DNA of 64,000 nt from Chelydra serpentina (GCA_037349315.1 JBAIAC010000001.1:6676001-6740000); one strand, 5' to 3'; positions 45,377 to 57,277 are shown, counted from the stretch's first letter. Notes: generated from the letters alone by a model not told the origin. Translations and numbers: made by a program.

Positions 45377-46065
45377 TTAGGGCACTACCAAATTCACAGT
45401 CCATTTTGGTCAATTTCACGGTCACAGGATTTTAAAACTTGTAAATTTCATTATTTCAGCTATTTAAATCTGAAATGTCAGGGAGTTGTAATTGTAGGGG
45501 GTCCTGACCCAAAAAGGAGTTGTGTGGGGGGACGGGGTCACAAGGTTATTGTAGGACAGGTTGTGGTGCTGCTACCCTTACTTCTGCTCTGCTGCTGCTT
45601 GCGGCGCTGCTGTCACAACTGGGTGGCCAGAGAGTGGCAGCTGCTGGCTGGGAGTCCAGCTCTGAAGGCAGAGCTGCCGCCAGCCGCAGCGCAGAAGTAA
45701 GGATGGCCTGGTATGGCATTGTCACACTAACTTCTGCGCTACTACCTGCAGAGCTGGGCCCTTGGTCAGCAGTCACCAGTCTCTGGCCACCCAGCTCTGA
45801 AGGCGGTAGTGCAGAAGTAAGCGTGGCATGGTATGATATTGCCACCCTTACTCCTGCACTCCTGCTGGTGGGGTGCTGCCTTCAGAGCTGGGCGCCCGGC
45901 CAACAGCCACTGCTCTCCCACTGCCCAGCTCTGAAGGCAGCGCAGAAGTAAGGGTGGCAATACTGCAACCCTGCTAAAATAACATTGCAACCCCTTATAG
46001 CTCCCTTTTGGGTCAGGACCCCCAATCTGAGAAACGCTAGTCTCCCCCCGGGAAATCTGTATAGG

Positions 46066-46543
46066 ACAGGGCTGCTAACAGGGAGTTTTGAGAGGGATTT
46101 CTCCAGGTAAAGCAGGAGCAAATACAGGACCCTTGGGGTAAGTGGCTGTCTGTAGTGTGTGTTTGGGGGTACTTGCTGTGTGTTGAGCTTGTGTTTGTTT
46201 GTCTGTCTGTCTGTTTGAAGGACCGTGTGCTGTGGCTGGCAGTTGGAAGCTGTGAGCTTCTACACAAGGCTTGAAACCTAGAAGCCTCTGTTCAGTGGCT
46301 GAGCCTTAATCAGGGGGGCGGGGCTAATCAGGGAGGCCAGGGCTTTATAAAGCAGCGAGCAAGCGACCAGGGCTGCTAACAGAGAGTTTTGAGAGGGAGC
46401 TTGGAAGGGGGCGAGCTATACTTGCCATTCCTAAAACCTTTAACCCAAACTAAAGCCAGAGGCAGAGCGACCAGGGGAACAGAGCGGACAGGGGGCTGCA
46501 GACAGGGGAGTTTGAGAGGGAGTTTGACAGAGGGAGGCTTACA
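46066..46543 (+). promoter_or_regulatory. CR1 5' UTR with repeated segment
   Basis: The segment cagggctgctaacagggagttttgagaggga-type occurs at 46067-46099 and again at about 46368-46400, a spacing of roughly 296 bp. Between them lie a (tgtt/tgtc)n run and ggctttataaagcagcgagc. A repeated 5' UTR start suggests promoter units in tandem, but promoter activity is only inferred. Confidence 0.55.
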
Positions 46544-47611
46544 ATGGTTAGGAAGGCTCGCAACACCTGTGCCAGCACTGCTTCTGTCTCCTCCACCTGC
46601 GCCTGTAGCCAGACAGAGCGCCTGAACATGGATGCTTCTACCCAGATCCTGGTGTGGTTTTGCAGGGACTATAACTTGCAATTCCCACTTACTGATATCC
46701 AGGCTGCGGGGACCATCCAATGTGACAGGTGCCTGCTGGTGGAATCTCTCAGGCAGCAGGTGGGAGAGCTACAGGAGGAGGTGGCTAGATTGAGGAGCAT
46801 CCAAGACCATGAGCAATTCCTGGACAGTGTCCATGTGGAGACAGCTGAGGTAGCTGTCCCAGTACACAGGACTGCTGACACACCACTGGTGGAGGAGGAA
46901 ATGGCTCAGGGTGGATACTGGCAGCTGGTTACTTCTGGCAGCAGGCAGTGCTCCACCCCTGCTCCAAACCCTGCCGCCGTGGTAATAGGAAACCGTTATG
47001 CTCTTCTTGATACAGAAGAGAAGGAATCTCCCCCTACAGCAGAGGAGGAGAAGCCTCATACCCCTAAGGCTGGGAGGTCTGCAGCCACCACTGCGAATAG
47101 GAAACGTAGGGTAGTGGTGGTCGGAGACTCTCTGCTGAGGGGGACGGAGGCGCCCATCTGTCGCCCTGACATTTCATCTCAGGAGGTATGCTGCCTGCCG
47201 GGGGCCCGTATCCAAGACGTTACGGAGGCACTGTCAAGGATTATCCAGCCCTCTGACTATTACCCCATGCTACTCATCCATGTGGGCACAAATGATACTG
47301 CGAGGTGTGCCACTGAGCAGATCAAGAGTGACTACAGGGCTCTGGGAGTACGGGTGAAGGAGTTTGGAGTGCAGGTGGTATTCTCTTCAATCCTTCCTGT
47401 CAAAGGTAGGGGCCCGGGCAGAGACAGGTGCATCGTGGAGGTGAATGCCTGGCTGCGAGGATGGTGTCGCCAGGAGGGCTTTGGCTTCCTCGACCACGGG
47501 ATGCTAATCCAGGAAGGACTGCTAGGCAGAGATGGCGTTCACCTTTTGAGGAGGGGAAAGACCCTATTTGGACACAGACTGGCTAACCTAGTGAGGAGGG
47601 CTTTAAACTAG
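46544..47611 (+). CDS. CR1 ORF1 protein with SGNH/GDSL-type esterase domain
   Basis: This is an uninterrupted 355-codon frame. The N-terminal part has a short Cys-bearing stretch (about residues 5-28) and then IQCDRCLLVESLRQQVGELQ-like sequence with a coiled-coil character (about residues 58-95). A variable middle follows, then a C-terminal domain with VVVVGDSLLRGTE (block I GDS, about residues 186-198), LLIHVGTNDTARC (about residues 242-255) and LLGRDGVHLLRRG near the end (block with DxxH). ORF1 esterases of this type are known in CR1-clade LINEs and are thought to help in RNP or lipid interactions. The Ser of GDS and the Asp and His of DGVH are all present, so the fold may be intact. Confidence 0.9.
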   Translation: MVRKARNTCASTASVSSTCACSQTERLNMDASTQILVWFCRDYNLQFPLTDIQAAGTIQCDRCLLVESLRQQVGELQEEVARLRSIQDHEQFLDSVHVETAEVAVPVHRTADTPLVEEEMAQGGYWQLVTSGSRQCSTPAPNPAAVVIGNRYALLDTEEKESPPTAEEEKPHTPKAGRSAATTANRKRRVVVVGDSLLRGTEAPICRPDISSQEVCCLPGARIQDVTEALSRIIQPSDYYPMLLIHVGTNDTARCATEQIKSDYRALGVRVKEFGVQVVFSSILPVKGRGPGRDRCIVEVNAWLRGWCRQEGFGFLDHGMLIQEGLLGRDGVHLLRRGKTLFGHRLANLVRRALN

Positions 47612-47762
47612 GCTCGACGGGGACAGGTGAGCAAAGCCCACAGGTAAGTGGAGAACATAGGGAGATGGGTCGGAAATAGGAGGGAGCGTGGGCTCTAATG
47701 GCAAAGAGATAGGAGGGTCAGGGAAAAACTGGGAGGCAAGATCAAATCAGTATCTTAGATGC

Positions 47763-50536
47763 CTGTATACAAACGCGAGAAGTATGGGTATTAAGCAGGA
47801 AGAACTGGAAGTGCTAATAAATAAATTCAACTATGACATTGTTGGCATCACCTAAACTTGGTGGGATAATACACATGATTGGAATGTTGGTATGGATGGG
47901 TACAGCTTGCTCAGGAAGGACAGACAGGGGAAAAAGGGAGGAGGTGTTGCCTTATATATTAAAAATGTACACACTTGGACTGAGGTGGAGATGGACATAG
48001 GGGACGGAAGTGTTGAGAGTCTCTGGGTTAGGCTAAAAGGGGTTAAAAAACAAGGGTGATGTCATGCTAGGAGTCTACTACAGGCCACCTAACCAGGTGG
48101 AAGAGGTGGATGAGGCTTTTTTTAAACAACTAACAAAATCATCAAAAGCCCAAGAACTGGTGGAAATGGGGGACTTCAACTATCCAGATATATGTTGGGA
48201 AAGTAACACAGCGGGGCACAGACTATCCAATAAGTTCTTGGACTGCATTGCAGACAACTTTTTATTTCAGAAGGTTGAGAAAGCTACTAGGGGGGAAGCC
48301 GTTCTAGATTTGATTTTAACAAATAGGGAGGAACTCGTTGAGAACTTGAAAGTAGAAGGCAGCTTGGGTGAAAGTGATCATGAAATCATAGAGTTCACAA
48401 TTCTAAAGAAGGGTAAAAGGGAGTACTGCAAAATAGAGACAATGGATTTCAGGAAAGCAGATTTTGGTAAGCTCAGAGAGCTGATAGGTAAGGTCCCATG
48501 GGAATCAAGACTGAGGGGAAAAACAACTGAGGAGAGCTGGCAGTATTTCAAAGGGACACTATTAAGGGCCCAAAAGCAAACTATTCCGCTGGGTAGGAAA
48601 GATAGAAAATGTGGCAAAAGACCACCTTGGCTTAACCACGAGATCTCGCAAGATCTAAAAAATAAAAAGGAGTCATATAAAAAATGGAAACTAGGACAAA
48701 TTACAAAGGATGAATATAGGCAAACAACACGGGAATGCAGGGGCAAGATTAGAAAGGCAAAGGCACAAAATGAGCTCAAATTAGCTACAGGAATAAAGGG
48801 AAACAAGAAAACTTTTTATCAATACATTAGAAGCAAAAGGAAGGCCAAGGACAGGGTAGGCCCACTACTCAGTGAGGAGGGAGAAACAGTAACAGGAAAC
48901 ATGGAAATGGCAGAGATGCTTAATGACTTCTTTGTTTCGGTCTTCACCGAGAAGTCTGAAGGAATGCCTAACATAGTGAATGCTAATGGGAAGGGGGAAG
49001 GTTTAGAAGATAAAATAAAAAAAGAACAAGTTAAAAATCACTTAGATAAGTTAGATGCCTGCAAGTCACCAGGACCTGATGAAATGCATCCTAGAATATT
49101 CAAGGAGCTAATAGAGGAGGTATCTGAGCCTCTAGTTATTATCTTTGGTAAATCATGGGAGACAGGAGAGATTCCAGAAGACTGGAAGAGGGCAAATATA
49201 GTGCCCATCTATAAAAAAGGGAAATAAAAACAACCCAGGAAACTACAGACCAGTTAGTTTAACTTCTGTGCCAGGGAAAATAATGGAGCAAGTAATTAAG
49301 GAAATCATCTGCAAACACTTGGAAGGTGGTAAGGTGATAGGGAATAGCCAGCATGGATTTGTAAAGAACAAATCATGTCAAACCAATCTGATAGCTTTCT
49401 TTGATAGGATAACGAGTCTTGTGGATAAGGGAGAAGCGGTGGATAAGGGAGAAGCGGTGGATATGGTATACCTAGACTTCAGTAAGGCATTTGATACGGT
49501 CTCGCATGATATTCTTATCAATAAACTAGGGAAATACAACTTAGATGGAGCTACTATAAGGTGGGTGCACAACTGGCTGGATAACCGTACTCAGAGAGTC
49601 GTTATTAATGGTTCCCAATCCTGCTGGAAAGGTATAATGAGTGGGGTTCTGCAAGGGTCTGTTTTGGGACTGGCTCTGTTCAATATCTTCATCAACGACT
49701 TGGATATTGGCATAGAAAGTACGCTTATTAAGTTTGCAGATGATACCAAACTGGGAGGGATTGCAACTGCTTTGGAGGATAGGGTCATAATTCAAAATGA
49801 TCTGGACAAATTGGAGAAATGGTCAGAGGTAAACAGGATGAAGTTTAATAAGGACAAATGCAAAGTGCTCCACTTAGATAGGAACAATCAGTTTCACACG
49901 TACAGAATGGGAGGAGACTGTCTAGGAAGGAGTACGGCAGAAAGGGATCTAGGGGTCATAGTGGACCACAAGCTAAATATGAGACAACAGTGTGATGCTG
50001 TTGCAAAAAAAGCAAACTTGATTCTGGGCTGCATTAACAGGTGTGTTGTGAGCAAGACACGAGAAGTCATTCTTCCGCTCTACTCTGCGCTGGTTAGGCC
50101 TCAACTGGAGTATTGTGTCCAGTTCTGGGCACCGCATTTCAAGAAAGATGTGGAGAAATTGGAGAGGGTCCAGAGAAGAGCAACAAGAATGATTAAGGAT
50201 CTAGAGAACATGACCTTTGAAGGAAGGCTGAAGGAATTGGGTTTGTTTAGTTTGGAAAACAGAAGACTGAGAGGGGACATGATAGCGGTCTTCAGGTATC
50301 TAAAAGGGTGTCATAAGGAGGAGGGAGAAAACTTGTTCATCTTAGCCTCTAAGGATAGAACAAGAAGCAATGGGCTTAAACTGCAGCAAGGGAGGTTTAG
50401 GTTGGACATTAGGAGAAAGTTCCTAACTGTCAGGGTGGTTAAACACTGGAATAAACTGCCCAGGGAGGTTGTGGAATCTTCATCTCTGGAGATATTTAAG
50501 AGTAGGTTAGATAAATGTCTATCAGGGATGGTCTAG
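47763..50536 (+). pseudogene. CR1 ORF2 (endonuclease and reverse transcriptase), broken
   Basis: The order is APE-type endonuclease (47763 to about 48420), linker and RT (about 48700-50150), then the C-terminal region. Visible pieces are [86 protein letters not shown] and KFADDTKLGG (RT catalytic FADD). Breaks are a TAA at 47853-47855 within the endonuclease, a frameshift near 48052, and a one-base A expansion near 49215. An 18-bp in-frame tandem duplication (ataagggagaagcggtgg, 49423-49458) adds six residues. The rest of the RT frame 49268-50536 is open. Confidence 0.92.
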
Positions 50537-50705
50537 ACAGTAATTGGTCCTGCCATGAGGGCAGGGGGCTGGACTCGATGACCTCTCGAGGTCCCTTCCA
50601 GCCCTAGAATCTATGAATCTACGAATAGGGTAAAAGCACATAAAAGACCAGATTTCACGGTCCATGACAAGTTTTTCAAGGCCTTGAATTTGGTAGGGAT
50701 ACTCT

Positions 50706-51340
50706 GACCCCAGCCCAAGAATGCCCCAGTGTGGTGATGAAACAAAGGCAGGGAAATGCGTGAAGGGGTTTATTATTTTTGTACAGAGCTGTGTATATGT
50801 CTCCAGCTAGTAAAGAAAGAGCAAGAGGATTGTAACACCAAAGTTATATCTATACGATGTGTCCCTTGAAAAGGTAGACTGTGGGCCCAGACCATCACAC
50901 AGCTGGAGTTCTGGGAGAGGACATGCTTAAAATACTGGGGAAAGCTGAAGGGGTCTTTCTGCTTCTAGGGTCTACACAGGGGGCCACATGGTCACAGCTC
51001 TCAGCAGAGGGTGCCAGATGGAAGATCTGTACCCCAACTCATGAGACTTAACAGCTGGATCCCTCATAGCAGTCTTGTGAATGGCCAAGAGAGGGTCCTC
51101 GGCTGGAGCTGTGAAAGCAGCACTTTGGCATATCTATTATCCCCATACAGCCAGCCAGTTTGTCCTTTCATTTGCATGGGCCTTCTACAAAGGAACAGGG
51201 GAGAGAAGGACATGGCAAAATATAATTGTAAAGCATGTTTTGACTTGTTAGTGCATATTTAAAAAAAAACATTTAAACAATGGCTCAAAAAGGCTTTAAA
51301 AAATTACTATTCTTGGTAAGCATTTTTGCCAAGTATCTTG
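50706..51340. other. Intron 1, no recognised feature
   Basis: No exon or classifiable repeat. Confidence 0.4.
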
Positions 51341-51660
51341 AGATACAGAGGCTTTGTCTTCACTACAAAAACGTGTTTTTACCAAAGGATAACTAATGTG
51401 CACAGCTATCCAGATGTAAACCCCGTAGTGGAGACAAGACACTGTAGTTTTTGCCATGAGATACCCAGGCAATGTCAACACTATATTCCACCTGTGGTTC
51501 ACCTCACCTAGGTACCTCAGGGTAAAAGTACAGTGCCTTCTCTCCAAGGATCTTATGCTGCCAGACCGGTTGGAAGCATCAGTCCAGCACCTGACATACA
51601 GGATGAAGCTACGCTCCAGCACTTCAGAAATAAAAATCTGTGTAGATACTAAAGTTTTTC
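51341..51660. mobile_element. Possible MITE fragment (GGCTTTGTCTTCACTAC end)
   Basis: The start gaggctttgtcttcactaca resembles the GTCTACAC-type termini. The right end was not resolved. Confidence 0.3.
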
Positions 51661-52245
51661 GAATTACAAGGGGGTATCGCTCGCACCCCCATTGATACAG
51701 CCTCTGAGCTGGCTCCAGGGCAAGCACAGCCAGCTCTGCTCACTCCCCAGGGCCTTTGTCTCTGACAGGGCTATCAATGCTGCGCCTTGGCCACCAGTAG
51801 GGGGCACACAGCTCCCTGAACATCCTGTTTGCTCGCCAGAGCTGCCTGAGCTGGGCAGTGAGCTCTGCTGAAGTACTAGCCATGGGATGCAGGGGTTTAA
51901 CGGGAACAAGCAAGGCAGCAGCAGCCTGCCAGCAACTTGCCTCCCTGGATTTTGGAGGGACAGCTGGATTTAGGGAGAACAGGAGTTCCTGGGAAACGAG
52001 AAGGGGCTTCCCTGGGCTCTGGGAAGCAGAAGCCACTGGGCTCAGGGAGGGATGAGGGCATTGCTGAGTTGAGGCCACCACACAGCCAGGCCATTCCCTG
52101 CCTCTTGTAGCTGGGCAGGCTCCCAGAGCCAGGAGCTTGCTCTTCCAGGCAGACCCCGTTGGGAGCAGACTGGGCCCTGGGTAGGGGTGGCAGTTCCTAC
52201 AGAGATACCCCTGACCCAGCTGTGCTGTGTCCCCATGGCTGGTAG
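51661..52245. other. GC-rich unrecognised stretch
   Basis: GC-rich sequence without an identified repeat. Open frames on both strands lack known motifs. Confidence 0.35.
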
Positions 52246-52410
52246 AGGAGCAAGTGCTGCAGACTGAAGCGCTGCCAGGAGACTCTCACAGGGACTTCAT
52301 CAGCTGCCACCTCACTGGCCGCTACCCACAGCGCTACCAGGCTTGAGTGGTCCCGAGCACCATCACCAACCTGGACACCCTGCTGGGGAGTTCCAACATC
52401 CCTGACAGAT
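52246..52410 (+). pseudogene. Exon-like segment, unrecognised
   Basis: After ggctggtag there are about 165 nt readable as [20 protein letters not shown], then [13 protein letters not shown], a TGA, and [20 protein letters not shown]. Only one stop interrupts this otherwise protein-like stretch. I do not recognise the source gene; it may be a duplicated exon or retrocopy fragment. Confidence 0.25.
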
Positions 52411-52470
52411 AAGTACCCCAGCCCATCCCCCGACCTCTCCTTGCAGATAAAAGGGGTAAAAAACAAGGGT

Positions 52471-54823
52471 GATGTCATGGGAGGGGTCTACTACAGACCA
52501 CCTAACCAGGAAGAAGAGTTGGATAAGGCTTTTTTTAAGCAAATAACAAAATCATCCAAAGCACAGGACTTGATGGTGACGGGGGACTTCAACTACTCAG
52601 ACCTCTGTTGGGAAAATAACACAGCAAGGCACAGATTATCCAACAAGTCCTTGGAATGTATTGGAGACAATTTTTTATTTCAGAAGATGGAGAAAGCTAC
52701 TAGGGGAGAGGCTGTTCTAGATTTCATTTTGACAAATAGGGAGGAGCTGGTTGAGAATTTGAAAGTGGAAGACAGTTTGGGTGAAAATGATCATGAAATG
52801 GCAGAGTTCATGTTTCTAAGGCTATGTCTACACTCGGATCAACGCTCCGGGGACTGATGCACTGGGGTCAATTTAGTTGGTCTAGCGAAGAGCTGCCAGA
52901 TCGACCGCAGACCGCTCTCCAGTCGACCCCAGTACACTACCCCAAACAAGAAGAGTAAGGTAAGTTGACGGGAGAGTGTCTCACGTCGACCCAGCGTAGT
53001 GTGGAACCCACGGTAAGTCGACCTAAGATACGTCGACTCCAGCTACATTATTCACATAGCGGGAGTTGCATAGCTTAGGTCGACTTACACGGTAGCGTAG
53101 ACATAGCCTTAGGAATGGTAGGAGGGAGAAGAGCAAAATAAAGACAATGGATTTCAAGAAGGCAGGCTTTAGCAAACTCAGGGAGTTGGTAGGTAAGATC
53201 CCATGGAAAGCAAGGGGAAAAACAATTGAAGAGAGTTGGCAGTTTTTCAAAGAGACATTATTAAGGGCACAAGAGCAAACTATCCCTCTGCGTATGAAAG
53301 ATAGGAAGTATGGCAAGAAACCATCCTGGCTTAACCAGGAGCTCTTCAATGATCTAAAAATCAAAAAAGAGTCCTACAAAAAGTGAAAACTAGGTCAAAT
53401 TACAAAGGATGAATATAAACAAACAACACAAATATGTAGGGACAAAATTAGAAAGGCCAAGGCACAAAACAAGATCAAACTAGCTAGAGACATAAAGGGT
53501 AACTAGAAAACATTCTACAAATACATTAGAAGCAAGAGGAAGAGCAAGGCCCATTACTCAATGAGGGGGGGAAATAATAACAGAAAATGTGGAAATGGGA
53601 GAGGTGCTTAATGACTTCATTTTGGTTTTCACCAAGAAGGTTGGTGGTGATTGGACATAATGAATGTCAGTGAAAATGAGGTCGGATCAGAGACAAAAAT
53701 AGGAAAAGAACAAGTTGAAAATTAATTAGACAAGTTAGATGTCTTCAAGTCACCAGGGCCTGATGAAATGCAGCCTAGAATACTCAAGGAGCTGACTGAG
53801 GAGATATCTGAGCCATTAGTGATTATCTCTGAAACATCATGGAAAACGGCAGAGATTCCAGAAGACTGGAAAAGGGCAAATATAGTGCCAATCTATAAAA
53901 AGGGAAATAAAGACAATCTGGGGAATTACAGACCAGTCAGCTTAACTTCTGTACCCAGAAAGATAATGGAGCAAATAATTAAGCAATCGCTTTGCAAACA
54001 TCTGGAAGACAATAAGGTGATAAGTAACAGTCAGCATGGATTTGTCAAAAACAAATCTTGTCAAACCAACCTGATAGCTTTCTTTGAAAGAGTAACAAGC
54101 CTGGTGGATAGACGTGGTATATCTTAACTTTAGTAATGCTTTTGATACTATCTCACATGACCTTCTCATAAACAAACTAGGGAAATGCAACCTAGATGGA
54201 GCTACTATAAGGTGGGTGCAAAACTGGTTGGAAAACCATTCCCAGAGAGTAGTTATTAGTGGTTCACAGTCATACTGGAAGGGCATAACAAGTGGGGTCC
54301 TGCAGGTATCAGTTCTGGGTCCGGTTCTGTTCAATATCTTCATCAATTATTTAAATAATGGCATAGACAGCACACACAAGGTTTGCGGAGAATACCAAGC
54401 TGGGAGGGGTTGCAAGAGGAGGATAGGATTATAATTCAAAATGATCTGGACAAACTGGAGAAATGGTCTGAAATAAATAGGATGAAATTCAATAGGGACA
54501 AATGCAAAGTACTCCATTTAGGAAGGAACAATCAGTTGCACACATACAAAATGGGAGTACTGCGGAAAGGAACCTGGGGGTCATAGTGGACCATAAGCTA
54601 AATATGAGTCAACAGTGCAACACTGTTGCAAAAAAAAAAAGCGAACATCATTCTGAGGTATATTAGCAGGAGTGTTATAAGCAAGACACAAGAAGTAATT
54701 CTTCTGCTCTACTCCACGCTGATTAGGCCTCAACTGGAGTATTGTATCGTGTTCTGGATGCCACATTTCAGGAAAGAAGTGGACAAATTGGACAGAGTCC
54801 AGGAGACCAACAAAAATGATTAA
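52471..54823 (+). pseudogene. CR1 ORF2 remnant
   Basis: Endonuclease pieces ([32 protein letters not shown]) lie before the MITE. RT pieces follow: [40 protein letters not shown], then NAFDTISHDLLINKLGK in another frame. The catalytic FADD equivalent (around 54380) is degraded to a VCGEY-like reading. Inactive. Confidence 0.88.
52820..53108. mobile_element. MITE (GGCTATGTCTACACT ends) inside CR1
   Basis: The ends ggctatgtctacact and, reversed, ggctatgtctacgct match over about 15 bp. It is flanked by TAA and TTA, so the target duplication is ambiguous (TA or TNA). The inside contains multiple gtcgac motifs and an inverted pair near the right side. Confidence 0.82.
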
Positions 54824-55244
54824 AGGTCTAGAAGACATGACCTATGAGGGAAGATTGAAAAAATTGGGTTTGTTTAGTCTGGAGAAGAGAAGCCTGAGAT
54901 AGGGCATGATAGCAGTTTTCAAAGTACATGAAAGGTTGTTACAAGGAGGAGGGAGAATAATTTTTCTTCTTAACCTCTGAGGATAGGACAAGAAGCAATA
55001 GGCTTAAATTGCAGCAAGGGAGGTTTAGGTTGGACATTAGAAAAAACTTCCCAACGTCAGGGTGGTTAATCACTGGAATAAATTGCGTAGAGAGGTTGTG
55101 GAATCTCCATCACTGGAGATTTTTAAGAGCAGATTAGACAAACACCTGTCAGGAATGGTCTAGATAATACTTAATCCTGCCATGAGTGCAGGGGACTAGA
55201 CTAGATGTCCTCTCGAGGTCCCTTCCAGTCCTATGATTTCTGCT

Positions 55245-57043
55245 ACATCCAGTAGTAATTTGGCAAATGAAAGAGTCACATAGTAGTGGGGAGGGCCAGA
55301 GGAAGAGGAGTAGTACAACGTGACACCTTCTTGAACATCACTCCTCAAGTAAAAAAAAATCCTAATCAATACATTTTACAGAGTCCTCTCCTTCTCAGCC
55401 ATATACAAGAGGACAAGACACCTCTGTTTACCATATCCATGATTCAGGAGGTGGACCGAGACTGTAGCATGCGCCCTCTGTTGCAGGCCAACATCCAATT
55501 CTATGCTAGCTTTCTCAAAGGAACTTGCAAAAAAAAGTTCCATGGAACACTATCAGCTGCATTTGAAGTCTGTAGCTGTTTGTGATATCTCCCCCCCCGC
55601 CCAAGGAAAGTTTGAGTCTATAAGCTTATTCATTACCAAGGCAAAAATGAAATAGTTCTACATAAGTATCTTATTAAGTAAGTTACCTCCACAAAGTATG
55701 GTTTCGCAATATTTGAGGAGCCAGTATGCATACATATAGCAAGGTAGAGAAAGGAAGGAGAGACTCAGAGGAATCCCTCCACATGCCTTCAATTCAAACA
55801 TTGTATTACTCAGTTTCAAATCACTCAGGTTTTTGGAATGGCAAGCTATACAAGTGTTGCCCCATTGTATTACAGAGACAGATCTCTCAGGTCTGCTAAT
55901 CAGAAGTTGCTAAAATCCACCCAGTTTATGCCTTCACACTGTGCTTGAGATTTGGATCCCCCGAGCCCATATGTCATTAGCGTCCTTTCCTGATCCAATG
56001 TTAGACAGCTACATAGTGCAATGTTCTCTCTGCTGTCTCTCTCCTTGCTCATCACTTCTTCCCTCATCACTTTTTGATAAGAAGTCTTAGAGATTACCTC
56101 AAGTTACTAAGAATTCTTTCTTCCACTCCCTCATATTTTGGACACTGGAGTATAAAGTGCCCTCTGGCTCAATCCTTCTGTCACAATGGTTGCATAATTA
56201 CTCTTTTCTAGACTTGGTCTTTCTCTTGCACCTTCCAATTTCCATCTCTAGATTACAATTATTGAGACTGCATTTGGCAAGACTCACTGGTTTTTCACAT
56301 ATCACCGTAGTGAAATAGTCTGCTAATGATAATTCTATGCAGGGATCTGTAGTAGTCTAGTTTGTTGCTGATTTTGATCAGTTATTCTCAGCGATATATT
56401 GCTGTTTTTTATGTTGGTCTAGCCTCTTGAGCATTTTTTGCTTGCAGGAAGGGGCTCCACTGGTCACAAATTTAGCCCTGCAAGAGATAACTGTACAGGA
56501 CCATATCATGTTTTCATATGGATTTAAGTTTTGATCTGCTAGTGCTTTGCAGTAGAGGAAGTGTTGCCACTTTAGCTAAGATTGCATCAGAAGCTTTATG
56601 TTCTTTTCTGAATGCTGATTAGCCGGGGAACAGACTGAACTATGCAGTGTCTACTGCAGCATCACCATACATCTGTCATTGGACAGAACTTAGCTTGATC
56701 TCCTTGCTGCACACAAGCTTTTAAAAAGTTGCCTTTGGCTAACCTAGAAGTGACCTTTAAAATGTTTTTAAAGAAAAGATTACTTGGTAACACAGAAGAC
56801 TCCCTCCATCTTCCTCACAATAATTTGGTAGTTAGACAGGCCTTTTATCCTTTTCCCCTCCCACCACCAGTGAAACACAAACATAAGTACTGCGGAGGCA
56901 TCATGGTAGGTATCTGCATCTCCAGCAACATGGACTCATCTTGCCTACACACAGACGTTCCATCAGTTAATCTAAAATAGGTTTAAAAAAGCAATGTAAA
57001 CCATAGAAACCTCTGTGTGGCTACACTTCTGATTTAATCCTAG
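55245..57043. other. Intron 1, no recognised feature
   Basis: No exon or classifiable repeat was recognised. Confidence 0.4.
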
Positions 57044-57046
57044 TAA

Positions 57047-57277
57047 GGGCTTGTCTACACTTGAAACATTACAGCTTCAGCTGTGCTGTTGTAGTGCTTC
57101 AGTGTAAAAACTAACTACACCAATAGGAAGGGTTCTCCCATTGGCATAGGTAATCCACCTCCCTGAGAGGCAGTAGCTGGGTCAAAAGAACTCTTCCATC
57201 AACCTACACACAGGGACTTAAATTGGCTTAATTACATCAGGCAGTTGGGTTGATCTAATTTTTTATTGTAGACCAGG
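57047..57277. mobile_element. MITE (GGGCTTGTCTACACTT end)
   Basis: The left end gggcttgtctacacttgaaa follows TAA. The right end is near attgtagaccagg. It is a diverged member of the GTCTACAC group. Confidence 0.6.

Larger units (their letters stand above)
46066..50624 (+). mobile_element. Near full-length CR1 LINE (4.56 kb)
   Basis: The element has a 5' UTR, an open ORF1, an ORF2 with a few breaks, a 3' UTR and the tail agaatctatgaatctacgaa. atagg occurs directly at both sides (46061-46065 and 50625-50629). It is by far the most complete mobile element in the window. ORF2 has one internal stop in the endonuclease and two frameshifts, so it is not autonomous. Confidence 0.93.
45377..50702. 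mobile_element. DNA transposon (CTACCAAATTCA ends) split by a CR1
   Basis: The left end has gggcactaccaaattcacag and the reversed right end ccctaccaaattcaaggcc. The left part (45377-46065) holds subrepeats around cagaagtaagggtggca and the palindromic pair ggtcctgacccaaaaaggag against cccttttgggtcaggacccc. The right part (50625-50702) continues with ccagatttcacggtccatga. Target duplications were not resolved. Confidence 0.7.
52446..55240 (+). mobile_element. CR1 LINE, 5' truncated, broken ORF2
   Basis: The copy starts within the endonuclease region (aaaggggtaaaaaacaagg) and ends in the 3' UTR (gaggtcccttccagtcctat). It matches the full-length copy throughout but has many stops and frameshifts, so it is an older relative. 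A MITE (52820-53108) interrupts it. Confidence 0.92.

Noticed and set aside
45520..45951. 143-aa plus-strand ORF
   Set aside because: It lies in subrepeats of a DNA transposon; the peptide simply repeats TLTSALL-type units.
46544..47611. Host esterase gene
   Set aside because: The GDS and DGVH motifs are real, but position before an ORF2 with endonuclease and RT, and the CR1 5' UTR, show it is CR1 ORF1.
48378..48806. Minus-strand 142-aa ORF
   Set aside because: It is the antisense of CR1 ORF2 and has only hydrophobic, uninformative sequence.
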